A stretch of DNA of 64,000 bases from Negativibacillus massiliensis. Its GTDB lineage: Bacteria; Bacillota; Clostridia; Oscillospirales; Ruminococcaceae. Position numbers and translations under genes: made by a program. Shown here in pieces: positions 1 through 8,218 of this stretch. The notes under the pieces were generated by a model. The model worked only from the letters and a program-made list of their open reading frames with translations, searched no databases and was not told where the DNA came from. The DNA lies in NCBI RefSeq assembly GCF_900148495.1, contig NZ_FTRU01000008.1, positions 620,001-684,000 of the forward strand. The letters are read 5' to 3'. How positions within the stretch are numbered: position 1 is the stretch's first letter; each line of letters begins with the position of its first letter.

Positions 1-806
1 ATCTTTCCGGTAATCAGGATGCCCGAATTGACTGTGATGAAGAGGGTGAACTGTACCGCCTCTTTCACGAGGTCAATTCTCTGGCTGCAATTTTGAATGC
101 TCATGCAGAAAATGAAGGCAGAGCAAAGTACTTTTTGAAAGATACCATATCCAACATCTCGCATCAGTTAAAAACACCCCTTGCTGCACTGAATATCTAT
201 AACGGACTTCTTCAGGAAGAGTCTAAGGATTTTCCTGAAATCAAAGAGTTTACCGACCTTTCTGAACAGGAACTGGATAGGATGGAAGCATTGGTACAAA
301 ATCTCCTGAAAATGGCAAAGCTGGATTCCGGAACAATCGTACTGGAAAAGACAATGGAAAATCTTTCCGAAATGATGGACTGTGTTCAAAGAAACTTTAC
401 CTATCAGGCCCAGCAGGAGGAAAAAAAGCTGATCTTTTGCGGCGACGATACGGTTACTTTGCTATGTGACCGTATTTGGCTGATGGAAGCTGTCAGCAAC
501 CTTGTCAAAAATGCTTTTGCCCATACCAAAGCTGGGGATACAATCTCCATCCAGTGGAAACAATTTGCATCGATTGTTCAGCTGGTTGTTCAAAATAATG
601 GCAGTGGAATCCATCCAGAGGATCTTCCTCATGTTTTCAAACGATTTTATCGCAGCCGTTTTTCCAAAGATACACAGGGCGTTGGTTTGGGCTTGCCGTT
701 GACAAAGGCAATCGTGGAAGCTCACAGCGGCACAATTGAGATTGACAGTGATCTGGGCAGGGGTACGACTTTTACCATCAATTTTTTGATTCCTACAAAA
801 TTGTAG
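1..806 (+). CDS. Sensor histidine kinase, 3' portion (5' end outside window)
   Basis: C-terminal part of a membrane sensor kinase. The frame is open from base 3, so the gene begins upstream of the window; the TTG at 93 is internal and not the start. Seen: an H-box (SHQLKTPL) with the phospho-acceptor His codon at 162-164, an N-box (NLVKNAFAHT) near 500-530 and a G-box (GVGLGLPL) near 680-703, giving complete HisKA and HATPase_c domains. A two-gene ABC transporter with an FtsX-type permease follows 73 bases downstream. That kinase-plus-exporter order is typical of Firmicutes systems responding to cell-envelope antibiotics or peptides; this role is inferred. The partner response regulator would lie upstream, outside the window. 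Confidence 0.93.
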   Translation, partial: LSGNQDARIDCDEEGELYRLFHEVNSLAAILNAHAENEGRAKYFLKDTISNISHQLKTPLAALNIYNGLLQEESKDFPEIKEFTDLSEQELDRMEALVQNLLKMAKLDSGTIVLEKTMENLSEMMDCVQRNFTYQAQQEEKKLIFCGDDTVTLLCDRIWLMEAVSNLVKNAFAHTKAGDTISIQWKQFASIVQLVVQNNGSGIHPEDLPHVFKRFYRSRFSKDTQGVGLGLPLTKAIVEAHSGTIEIDSDLGRGTTFTINFLIPTKL

Positions 807-879
807 GCTGGGTGTCATGTCACGGTAGGATTGTTATGTTACTCTTTCCGTAACAAAAAAGAAAGAGGTGTTTAGCTTC

Positions 880-1563
880 ATGAACTTGTTAGAGGTGAAG
901 GAACTTTCCAAAACATACGGAAGAGGAGAAACTGCCGTACACGCGCTGAAAGCAGCAAGTTTTTCTGTTCCGAAAGGAGAATTTGTCGCGATTGTCGGCG
1001 AGTCCGGTTCTGGTAAAAGCACATTACTAAATCTGATTGGTGCATTGGACACCCCCACATCTGGTAAAGTGTTTGTTGACGGCAAAGATATTTTTGCAAT
1101 GAAAGATCGCAATCTGACAGTATTTCGACGCAGGAATATCGGTTTTGTTTTTCAGAGCTTCAATCTGATTCCAGAACTGACCGTCGAGCAGAATATCATT
1201 TTCCCAGTACTGCTGGACTATCAAAAGCCAAATCAAAAGTATCTGGAAGAGTTGTTGAATGTACTGAATTTGACAGAACGGCGGAAGCATCTGCCAAGCC
1301 AGTTGTCTGGCGGCCAACAGCAGCGTGTAGCAATCGGGCGTGCCCTGATGACGCGTCCCTCTTTGATTTTGGCAGATGAGCCAACCGGAAATCTGGATAC
1401 CCAGAACAGCAGTGAGGTTATTGCGCTGCTCAAAGAAGCATCCAGAAAATATGAGCAAACGATTGTGATGATCACACACAGCAAAAGCATCGCTCAGACG
1501 GCAGACCGTATTTTGCAGGTATCTGATGGAGTGCTGACTGACTTTGGGAGGTGCCGAGAATGA
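880..1563 (+). CDS. ABC transporter ATP-binding protein (MacB/LolD-like)
   Basis: Cytoplasmic ATPase that powers the FtsX-type permease encoded next. At 227 residues it is full length for a LolD/MacB-type ATPase. It carries Walker A (GESGSGKST, residues 40-48), a Q-loop (FQSFNL), the signature LSGGQQQR, Walker B with LADEPTGNLD and the H-loop (ITHS). The ATG at 880 is chosen over the in-frame GTG at 868 because the latter lies in the AAAGAGG ribosome site at 862-869. It overlaps the permease start by 4 bases (ATGA), so the two are translationally coupled. An inverted repeat TGTTAC-7-GTAACA (837-855) lies just upstream and could be a control site. Confidence 0.95.
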   Translation: MNLLEVKELSKTYGRGETAVHALKAASFSVPKGEFVAIVGESGSGKSTLLNLIGALDTPTSGKVFVDGKDIFAMKDRNLTVFRRRNIGFVFQSFNLIPELTVEQNIIFPVLLDYQKPNQKYLEELLNVLNLTERRKHLPSQLSGGQQQRVAIGRALMTRPSLILADEPTGNLDTQNSSEVIALLKEASRKYEQTIVMITHSKSIAQTADRILQVSDGVLTDFGRCRE

Positions 1564-3881
1564 AAAGTTATCTCAGTCTGATTCCCATTTCAGCCAAAGT
1601 ACGAAAGAGACAAAATCGGATGACGCTATTATGTATCATCATTTCTGTGCTGTTGGTTACCATGATTTTCAGCATGGCAGATATGGCGATCCGCATGGAG
1701 AAAATGCGGGTGATAGAAGAACACGGAAACTGGCATATCATGTTAAAGGAACCATCGGAGCAACTGACGGAACAAATCACACAGCGAACGGATGTGGCAG
1801 CCTTCTCCCGCTATGATGGACTCAATTTTGATCTGTCTGAAGATTACACCATCCATGAAAAGAGCTGTGTCGTCGTAGGTGCTGACGAAGCCATTTTGAC
1901 AGAAATCTATAACAACCTGACGGAAGGACATTACCCTGAAAAATCGGATGAAATCCTGCTTTCCAACCGTGCAAAGGAGCAGCTTTCCCTGAATATTGGG
2001 GATGCAGTGACCCTGTGCACACCAGCTGGAGATTTTAACTATACGATTTCTGGCTTTGGGGGAGATGTTACCATCAGTACAAATGCTGATGTTGTGGGTG
2101 CTTTACTGAACTGGGACGCTTTTCAAAGTCTTGCCAGAGCAGAAGGAAGTAAGCTTCAACCGGTTTGCTTTGTACAGTTTGATGAGAATGTCAACGTTCG
2201 CAAAGTGATTGCCGAGCTGCGCCAGACCTATGGTTTGTCCGATGATACCTTGTCCGAAAATACAGCTTTGATGGGATTAACAGGGTTCAGCAGTGATTCT
2301 TATGTGATGGGAATGTACCTGGTAGCGGCAATCCTGTTTGCACTGGTTTTGGCAGCAGGAGTCTTTATGATTGCGGGAAGCCTCAACAGCAGAACTGCAG
2401 AACGAACACAATTTTTTGGAATGCTTCGCTGCATTGGAGCAAGTCGGGTACAAATTATGCATATCGTCAGACTGGAAGCGCTCTATTGGTGTAAAACAGC
2501 GGTTCCAATCGGTGTAGGAATTGGAATTGTAGGTACCTGGATTCTTTGTGGATTGCTCAGGTTTTGTGCGGGCAGTGAGTTTGTACAGATTCCTCTGTTT
2601 GGGATTAGTTTAGTAGGTATTTTCAGCGGCGTTGTTGTCGGCGTTTTGACCGTGCTGTTATCTTCCATTTCACCCGCAAGGCGGGCAGCAGGAGTTTCTC
2701 CGGTTGCAGCAGTTACCGGCAATCTTTCCGAAAGAGGAAAGATATCCCGACCAATCAAAAGAAGCTTTTTAAAAATTGAAACAACCTTGGGAATTCATCA
2801 TGCGATATCTTCGCACAAAAATCTGTTTCTCATGACAGGCTCTTTTGCATTGAGTATTATTATGATTTTGAGTTTTTCTGTTTTGGTACAATGGGTTCAG
2901 ATGGTACTCAATCCATTAAAGCCATGGGCACCGGATGTCTTTTACAGCAGCCCGGACAATCTGTGTGAAATTGAAAAAAGCTTTGTCGCAGAGGTAGAAA
3001 GTCTCCCATATGTAAAGCGGGTATTTGGGCGGATGTATCAAAGTCTTCCAGCAGAATATGAAGGAAAATCGGGACAAATTGATTTGATTTCCTATGAAAA
3101 CCAGCAGTTTCAGTGGGCAGAAGAAGATTTGGTTGCAGGAAATATCGAAGCTGTCAGTGAAAGCAACGGTGTATTAACAGTTTTTGATAAAAGCAACTCT
3201 TTGCAGGTAGGTGATACCATTCAACTGGAACAAACAGAACTTACGGTAGCTGGAGTTTTGAAGGACAGTCCCTTTGATACATCAGATCAACCAACGGTAA
3301 TTTGTTCTGAGAAAACGTTTGAGGAAATTACCGGTGAAGATGCCTATGCGATTCTGGATGTACAGCTGTCCAAAGATGCAACAGCACAGGATGTCAAGGA
3401 GCTTTATACATTGGCGGATGGAAAATATCACTTTTATGATAGACTGGAACAAAACAAAGATACACAAAATACCTATTATATGTTCTGCTTGTTTGTTTAT
3501 GGATTCTTAGCAGTGATCACATTGATTACCATTATCCATACGGTAAACAGTATTTCGATGAGTGTGTCTGCAAGGACAAAGCAATACGGAGCTATGCGGG
3601 CAGTGGGAATGGACAGCTTACAAATTAAGAAGATGATTACCACAGAAGCCGCCACATACACAGCACTTGGACTGTTTGCAGGCTGTGGTTTGGGTTTGCC
3701 GCTGCATTATTTTCTCTATTCGCAGATGATTACCAATTATTGGGGAACAGCATGGCAGGTTCCTTTTGCATCCATTGGAGGAATCCTGATACTGCTTGTG
3801 TTCACTGCTCTTCTTGCACCGCTTGCCCCTGCAAAGAGGATTTGCAATATGGCAGTGTCCGAAACCATTAATGAACTGTGA
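1560..3881 (+). CDS. ABC transporter permease with two FtsX domains
   Basis: Membrane partner of the upstream ATPase, 773 residues. Seen: an N-terminal transmembrane segment (about residues 22-42), a large extracytoplasmic domain, three closely spaced helices around 245-380, then a second similar unit starting near residue 415 and ending in three more helices. This is the duplicated FtsX/MacB layout typical of antimicrobial-peptide or lipid exporters. Start ATG 1560 overlaps the ATPase stop (ATGA), with GGGAGG upstream; the GTG at 1551 is less likely. The operon ends in a strong terminator at 3901. Substrate is unknown; bacitracin- or lantibiotic-type resistance is only an inference from the neighbouring kinase. 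Confidence 0.92.
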   Translation: MKSYLSLIPISAKVRKRQNRMTLLCIIISVLLVTMIFSMADMAIRMEKMRVIEEHGNWHIMLKEPSEQLTEQITQRTDVAAFSRYDGLNFDLSEDYTIHEKSCVVVGADEAILTEIYNNLTEGHYPEKSDEILLSNRAKEQLSLNIGDAVTLCTPAGDFNYTISGFGGDVTISTNADVVGALLNWDAFQSLARAEGSKLQPVCFVQFDENVNVRKVIAELRQTYGLSDDTLSENTALMGLTGFSSDSYVMGMYLVAAILFALVLAAGVFMIAGSLNSRTAERTQFFGMLRCIGASRVQIMHIVRLEALYWCKTAVPIGVGIGIVGTWILCGLLRFCAGSEFVQIPLFGISLVGIFSGVVVGVLTVLLSSISPARRAAGVSPVAAVTGNLSERGKISRPIKRSFLKIETTLGIHHAISSHKNLFLMTGSFALSIIMILSFSVLVQWVQMVLNPLKPWAPDVFYSSPDNLCEIEKSFVAEVESLPYVKRVFGRMYQSLPAEYEGKSGQIDLISYENQQFQWAEEDLVAGNIEAVSESNGVLTVFDKSNSLQVGDTIQLEQTELTVAGVLKDSPFDTSDQPTVICSEKTFEEITGEDAYAILDVQLSKDATAQDVKELYTLADGKYHFYDRLEQNKDTQNTYYMFCLFVYGFLAVITLITIIHTVNSISMSVSARTKQYGAMRAVGMDSLQIKKMITTEAATYTALGLFAGCGLGLPLHYFLYSQMITNYWGTAWQVPFASIGGILILLVFTALLAPLAPAKRICNMAVSETINEL

Positions 3882-3900
3882 TTCATATTTTATTGATGAA

Positions 3901-3937
3901 ACAACGGGTTTGATTTCTCAAACCCGTTGTTTTTTTT
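3901..3937 (+). terminator. Rho-independent terminator of the ABC transporter operon
   Basis: Perfect stem ACAACGGGTTTGA with its complement at 3918-3930, followed by a run of T to 3937, 20 bases after the permease stop. Confidence 0.9.
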
Positions 3938-4056
3938 GTGCTTAAGGTCGCTTAACGCAAAGGCAAAATGATTTTCCGCAGATTTACTTTCTCAATCGAA
4001 AGTAGCTGAGAGCTGATTCCGTCAAAATCCGATGTATTTTACTGGTAAATGGAATA

Positions 4057-4085
4057 TGGAACTGTTGATAAATTTATGGTATCAT
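4057..4085 (+). promoter_or_regulatory. Promoter with extended -10, copy 1 of a repeated box
   Basis: Extended -10 TGG-TATCAT (TATCAT at 4080-4085) with a poor -35 (TGGAAC, 4057-4062) and 17-base spacing. The 19-mer TGTTGATAAATTTATGGTA (4063-4081) recurs exactly at 4678-4696 in front of the small peptide gene. Confidence 0.55.
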
Positions 4086-4127
4086 TCATACAAAAAAGAT
4101 TATCGAGAAATTAGGAGCTGCTAAAAG

Positions 4128-4550
4128 ATGATAACAAGATTTAAACAACAAGTTGACATACCGTATAGCTTACATGATATGATTGTGAATCAGATTATCT
4201 TGGAAAATGATACTGTTTATCTGCGATTTGAGCATGGATATATCCGCGCGAAAGAACCATATCCACAAGTGAATGGTAGTATTACCATTGAAGAGGTCGA
4301 TCAGGATTCTGCCTGTATTTTACTGTTAAGCGATTTGGGAAGATATGGTGATTTTAGAGGAAAGAAAATGTCGCTGAAAGACTTTCTTGATCAGTATAAC
4401 GAGTATTCCTTTGAGATTGTAGATGAAATGTATGGATTTAACCAGGTGGAATATATTGGTTATCTGCGTTTGCCTGATAAAGAAGAGTCGATTCAGATGT
4501 CACTGTCCATGTACTTTACAGGTAATATTGTATATGAAACGGAAGAATAG
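4128..4550 (+). CDS. Hypothetical protein, 140 aa
   Basis: Not recognised. A 140-residue soluble, acidic protein with no signal peptide or membrane segment; the pattern of alternating short hydrophobic stretches (VYLRFEHGYI, IEYIGYL-like) suggests a mainly beta fold. A good ribosome site (TAGGAG at 4111-4116) supports the ATG at 4128. It stands alone, with its own extended -10 promoter at 4080 whose 19-base core is repeated before the peptide gene at 4748, so the two may be switched on together. Nothing in the sequence gives a biochemical role. Confidence 0.7.
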   Translation: MITRFKQQVDIPYSLHDMIVNQIILENDTVYLRFEHGYIRAKEPYPQVNGSITIEEVDQDSACILLLSDLGRYGDFRGKKMSLKDFLDQYNEYSFEIVDEMYGFNQVEYIGYLRLPDKEESIQMSLSMYFTGNIVYETEE

Positions 4551-4671
4551 ATCCTGATTTGCTTTGAGCAAAAGTTTGGTCAATAGGGAAGGGAACCTTA
4601 CAGCAAATAGTTTTATAATTAGAATAAGATAGCATTTATTTAGGACTTTCCCTTATTTTTACGAATATAGA

Positions 4672-4700
4672 TTGAGTTGTTGATAAATTTATGGTACAAT
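4672..4700 (+). promoter_or_regulatory. Promoter of the 31-aa peptide gene, copy 2 of the repeated box
   Basis: TTGAGT (4672-4677), a 17-base spacer and TACAAT (4695-4700) with an extended TGG. The spacer and start of the -10 are identical to the box at 4063-4081. Confidence 0.65.
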
Positions 4701-4747
4701 TTATCTAAATAAAGTGGATGACAAATCCAAATTTGAGAGGTTGTCTT

Positions 4748-4843
4748 ATGTTTGATTTAATAGTGGATGCTTTGGGAACCATTGGTGACATAATCATGGA
4801 TATATGGGTAAATAAGATTGTGTCAAAATTCAAAAAGAAATAA
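4748..4843 (+). CDS. Small amphipathic peptide, 31 aa
   Basis: A 31-codon open frame beginning MFDLIVDALG and ending VSKFKKK. It has a ribosome site (GAGAGG, 4734-4739) at good spacing and a near-consensus promoter about 48 bases upstream. Hydrophobic residues recur every three or four positions (F2, I5, V6, L9, I12, I15, I16, I19, W20, I24, V25, F28). Acidic residues sit in the N-terminal half and lysines at the C-terminus, so a single amphipathic, membrane-surface helix is expected. It could be a modulin-like or toxin-type peptide, or a small membrane-bound regulator; the sequence does not decide. The next gene is an acetyltransferase on the same strand. Confidence 0.6.
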   Translation: MFDLIVDALGTIGDIIMDIWVNKIVSKFKKK

Positions 4844-5002
4844 GGGATTTCCAGCTTGTGGGGGTACTCCAGAGAAAAACCTTAGAACTCAGAGAATACA
4901 CTTTTTGCTTTCCGGCTGGATGTATCATGCATTCTGCGGAACATCATTTTCGTAATTCTCAATTAGCTTAAAATAAACAACCTGTAAGGAGGGACGATTT
5001 TT

Positions 5003-5497
5003 ATGAGTAATTACATTATCAAACCGATGCAGACCGAAAGTGAAATGGACGGAAAAGGCCATGTTCACTATCAGTCTTATCAGGAAGCTTATGCAGGGCT
5101 GATGGATGCCGAATATCTGAGCAGCATGAGCGAAGAAAAGTGTAAGGAAATCGCCCACAAATGGCTGGAAAACCTTTTGGTTGCTAAGGATGGAGAGAAA
5201 GTGATCGGCTTTGTCGGCTATGGAAAATATCATGATGATACACTTTCGGATTGCGGCGAGGTGTTCTGCATCTATGTGCTCGCTGATTACTACGGAAAAA
5301 AGGTCGGCTATGAGCTGATGAACGCAGCCTTTGAAAAGCTCAAGGAGTATAAGAGGATTGCACTTTGGGTACTCAAAGGAAACGAAAGGGCAATCCGATT
5401 CTATGAGAGATACGGTTTCTGCTTTGACGGGAAAGAGGAAACGATTCAGCTTGGCACACCGAACACAGAATTGAGAATGATTTTTGAAAAAGAATAA
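5003..5497 (+). CDS. GNAT family N-acetyltransferase
   Basis: A 164-residue GNAT-fold enzyme expected to move an acetyl group from acetyl-CoA to an amine substrate. The C-terminal half shows the usual motif order: beta4 (EVFCIYVLADYYGKKVG, where Y-x-x-K-K-V-G replaces the usual Q/RxxGxG/A loop), then LWVLKGNERAIRFYERYGF, the classic 'N-x-x-A-x-x-F-Y-x-x-x-G-F' motif B. The start at 5003 is set by AAGGAGGG (4987-4994). It is probably monocistronic; the substrate cannot be told. A good terminator hairpin occurs only about 220 bases downstream. Confidence 0.9.
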   Translation: MSNYIIKPMQTESEMDGKGHVHYQSYQEAYAGLMDAEYLSSMSEEKCKEIAHKWLENLLVAKDGEKVIGFVGYGKYHDDTLSDCGEVFCIYVLADYYGKKVGYELMNAAFEKLKEYKRIALWVLKGNERAIRFYERYGFCFDGKEETIQLGTPNTELRMIFEKE

Positions 5498-6026
5498 GGC
5501 AGAGGATTTGACCCATAGTGGGAGTTGTTATTCTGTCAGATTTTATTTGGAAGTTTAGATGTGTTCACCGAATCGAAAAGGTGATTATATAGATATCTCC
5601 TATATTGAGCAACTTTCTGTTTAGAGTAGTACCATTTAAAATTGTTGGTTGTTATCCTTTATTTTCCGGGTGTCCTTTGAAACAAATATGATAAAGAAAT
5701 AAGCAATGATAATAAAAAAGAGGAGCTTTTTAAGCTCCTCTTTTTATAATATCGGAAAAGATATCACCCCAGACACTTTATATTATCATAACTGTTTTGG
5801 GGGATAAGAACGTTTGCTATCTAAGCAGCGAATAAGTCAGGAAATCAGTCTGAGCTGGTCTTAGTCAAAAGCAAAAAAGAAGTTGTTTTTTGTGATATAA
5901 TCTATTCATGGGAAAGTTTTGTATGCATATTCAATGGGTTAATTCAACACAAGGCACTGTCTGTGTTGTTCCATCATACTTCTGATTTTGGTAAGATAGA
6001 AGTATCAAATCAAGGAGGTAAAAACT
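5498..6026 (+). other. Intergenic region with terminator and -10-like box
   Basis: 529 bases without a supported gene. It holds a terminator hairpin at 5714-5745. A TATAAT (5896-5901) lies 125 bases before the next gene with no convincing -35. Nothing else recognisable. Confidence 0.5.
5714..5745 (+). terminator. Rho-independent terminator
   Basis: Stem AAAGAGGAGCTT / AAGCTCCTCTTT with a short loop and T-rich tail; mirror-symmetric A-run also allows function on the other strand. Confidence 0.8.
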
Positions 6027-6380
6027 ATGAACACAGACAAAATTTATGCAGAACACCTTGCAAACGAATATGCACCTAAGGACGACTCCAAAGTCATTGC
6101 CCTTCGGAAACTGGATGCCAAAGCAAAATTACCGGCGACAGTATTTACCTATACTGTTGGTATTCTCTGCGCACTGATAGCCGGAGTTGGTATGTGCCTG
6201 TCCATGAAGGTGATCGGAAGCGGCAGCTCAGTTTCGTTCGTACTTGGTGTCATTATTGGGCTTATTGGCTTAGCAGGCATGGGTATCAACTATCCCGTCT
6301 ACAAGAAAATGCTGGCGAAAGGAAAACAGAAATACGCTTTCGAGATCATGGAACTGGCCAAAGAAATAAGTGGAGAATAA
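6027..6380 (+). CDS. Hypothetical two-helix membrane protein
   Basis: A 117-residue membrane protein of unknown function. Residues 1-35 are charged and probably cytoplasmic. Two hydrophobic segments follow (about 37-60 and 69-88), the second glycine-rich (GVIIGLIGLAGMGI). The C-terminus is a short charged tail. The ribosome site AAGGAGG (6013-6019) fixes the start. It is followed 80 bases later by a TetR regulator on the same strand, and the three genes to 8102 could form one operon. No catalytic motif is visible. Confidence 0.75.
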   Translation: MNTDKIYAEHLANEYAPKDDSKVIALRKLDAKAKLPATVFTYTVGILCALIAGVGMCLSMKVIGSGSSVSFVLGVIIGLIGLAGMGINYPVYKKMLAKGKQKYAFEIMELAKEISGE

Positions 6381-6459
6381 AAAATGAAGAACAGATAACT
6401 TAGTCCCAAGTAACTCTTATTAAATTGAATCATTAAAAATTAAAAGTAGGTGGAATGCA

Positions 6460-7065
6460 ATGAAAAAATCCGAAAGTAAATATTTTAACACTGCTTTTCG
6501 AATGGATCAGGCTTTTCTGGAACTGTTGGGAAAAAAGGATATGGAATATATCACAGTAAAGGAAATCTGTGAAACAGCAGGTGTTAATCGTTCCACCTTC
6601 TATCTGCACTATGAGACAATCGGAGATTTGATGACAGAAAGCATACAGTACATGAACGAACAATTTCTGGAACATATGAAGCTGCGTGCAGAGATGTTCG
6701 TTTCCAAGATACAGGAATGTCCTTTGGATGAATTGTATCTGGTTACACCGGAATATCTAACTCCGTATCTCGAATATATCGCGCGAAACAAACGTTTGTT
6801 CCGAACAGCATTAAAAAATTCTAAATCTTTTGAACTGGACAAAACTTACAGCCGGATGATGAGTCATGTTTTTGTCCCAATTCTGGAACGTTTTCAAATT
6901 GCACAAGAGGATCAGCAATATATGGTAGCATTTTATATACACGGCCTTATGGCAATTATTTCGGAATGGCTGAAAAATGACTGCAGAGATTCTATTAGTC
7001 ATATTAGTGCTGTTATGGAGCAATGTGTCATGTGTGGGCGCGGAAAACAGGAGGAAAGTAAATGA
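6460..7065 (+). CDS. TetR/AcrR family transcriptional regulator
   Basis: A 201-residue repressor-type regulator. The N-terminal helix-turn-helix is clear (ITVKEICETAGVNRSTFYLHY, about residues 28-48), matching the TetR 'AGVs-x-x-x-x-Y-x-H-F' pattern. The rest is an alpha-helical ligand-binding domain rich in aromatic residues. The start ATG 6460 follows AGGTGG. Its stop overlaps the start of the alcohol dehydrogenase (ATGA at 7062-7065), so it is co-translated with, and probably controls, that enzyme. The inducer is unknown. The helical domain resembles DhaS-like regulators in general shape only. Confidence 0.9.
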   Translation: MKKSESKYFNTAFRMDQAFLELLGKKDMEYITVKEICETAGVNRSTFYLHYETIGDLMTESIQYMNEQFLEHMKLRAEMFVSKIQECPLDELYLVTPEYLTPYLEYIARNKRLFRTALKNSKSFELDKTYSRMMSHVFVPILERFQIAQEDQQYMVAFYIHGLMAIISEWLKNDCRDSISHISAVMEQCVMCGRGKQEESK

Positions 7066-8102
7066 ATGCTGGAATTTATTTAGGAAAAGAAGCGCTTGAA
7101 ATCCGGGAACTCGATTTACCTGAAATAGGTGATGATGATGTTTTAGTGCAAAACATCTACTCCAGTATTTGCGGAACCGATGTGGCTGTATTCCTCCATG
7201 GTCCCAATACAGGCCACAAGATTACTGTGGGCGGAGAATTTGGACATGAAACGGTTTCCCGTGTAGTCAAAGTAGGGAAGAATGTTACTGAGTTTGTAGT
7301 GGGAGAACGGGTCTACCCTTATCCCAGATATGCCAAAAATGATACCAGGAGAGCAGGGACGATTGGTGGCTTTTCTGAATATATTCTGATTCCGCAGGCC
7401 AAGCGGAATTACTCACTTTATGCTGTTGATGAGAGTATTTCCGATCGTCTTGCCAGCTTGATCGAACCTTTTACAGTTGGCTGCCGGGCAGCAAGGCGCG
7501 GGATGATTCCATTGGGGCAAAATCAATATGTTTCAGGTCAAAATGCAGTAGTTTTTGGATGTGGAACGATCGGGATTGCAGCTGCTGTTGCTTTTAAGCA
7601 TTTCGGGATGAACAGAGTAATGGTGTGTGATCATTCAGATTTTCGCTTAAAACTGGCGGCTGGACTGGGATTTGAAACCTGTAACACAGCAAATGAAAGC
7701 TTTGAAGCTCATGCGGCATCATACTTTGGAACGTCAGTATCATTGAGCGGGAAAACAGCTGATATTGACTGTTGGTTGGATGCCGCAGGTGCGGAAACTA
7801 TTCTGACAGAATTTCTGAACCTTGGTAAAATCGAAAGTCGATTTGTTTCTGTTGCGGTCAATAATGCTCCTCGTTCCATTAATCTGTTGCAGATGACCTA
7901 TGCTCAACAAAGTATCATCGGGTCCGGCGGCTATATGCCCGAGGATGTACGCGATGTACAGGAAATTATGAGCTGTGGAAAGTGGAACTTGGAATCTATT
8001 ATTACCCATGAGTTTTCTTTGTCTGAACTTGAAAAGGCGATTCGTACTGCTGCAGATGTTGACCATGCAGGTAATGTAGTGATCAAGATGGCAGAGAAAT
8101 AG
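7062..8102 (+). CDS. Zinc-binding alcohol dehydrogenase family protein
   Basis: A 346-residue medium-chain dehydrogenase/reductase, cytoplasmic and NAD(P)-dependent. Seen: catalytic zinc ligands Cys37 (SICGTD) and His62-Glu63 (GEFGHE), then a Rossmann fold with GCGTIG near residue 165. The cysteine-rich lobe that binds structural zinc in many sorbitol and threonine dehydrogenases is absent: the stretch after GERVYPYPRY has no cysteine cluster. It probably oxidises a polyol, amino alcohol or sugar alcohol; the substrate is not identifiable. It overlaps the TetR gene by 4 bases and ends in a strong bidirectional-looking hairpin at 8173. Confidence 0.92.
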   Translation: MNAGIYLGKEALEIRELDLPEIGDDDVLVQNIYSSICGTDVAVFLHGPNTGHKITVGGEFGHETVSRVVKVGKNVTEFVVGERVYPYPRYAKNDTRRAGTIGGFSEYILIPQAKRNYSLYAVDESISDRLASLIEPFTVGCRAARRGMIPLGQNQYVSGQNAVVFGCGTIGIAAAVAFKHFGMNRVMVCDHSDFRLKLAAGLGFETCNTANESFEAHAASYFGTSVSLSGKTADIDCWLDAAGAETILTEFLNLGKIESRFVSVAVNNAPRSINLLQMTYAQQSIIGSGGYMPEDVRDVQEIMSCGKWNLESIITHEFSLSELEKAIRTAADVDHAGNVVIKMAEK

Positions 8103-8172
8103 TCAGTATCATAGGTAGAGAAAATTTTGGCTTTCTGGTTTCCCTATGGGGATTTATGATTTCTGTGATAAG

Positions 8173-8213
8173 AATAAGAGGTGGCAGTATACTGCCACCT
8201 CTTATTGTTTTTG
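8173..8213 (+). terminator. Terminator between convergent genes
   Basis: A 17-bp perfect stem, AATAAGAGGTGGCAGTA and its complement, then GTTTTTG. It lies between the convergent dehydrogenase and sirtuin genes. Confidence 0.85.
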
Positions 8214-8218
8214 TATAC

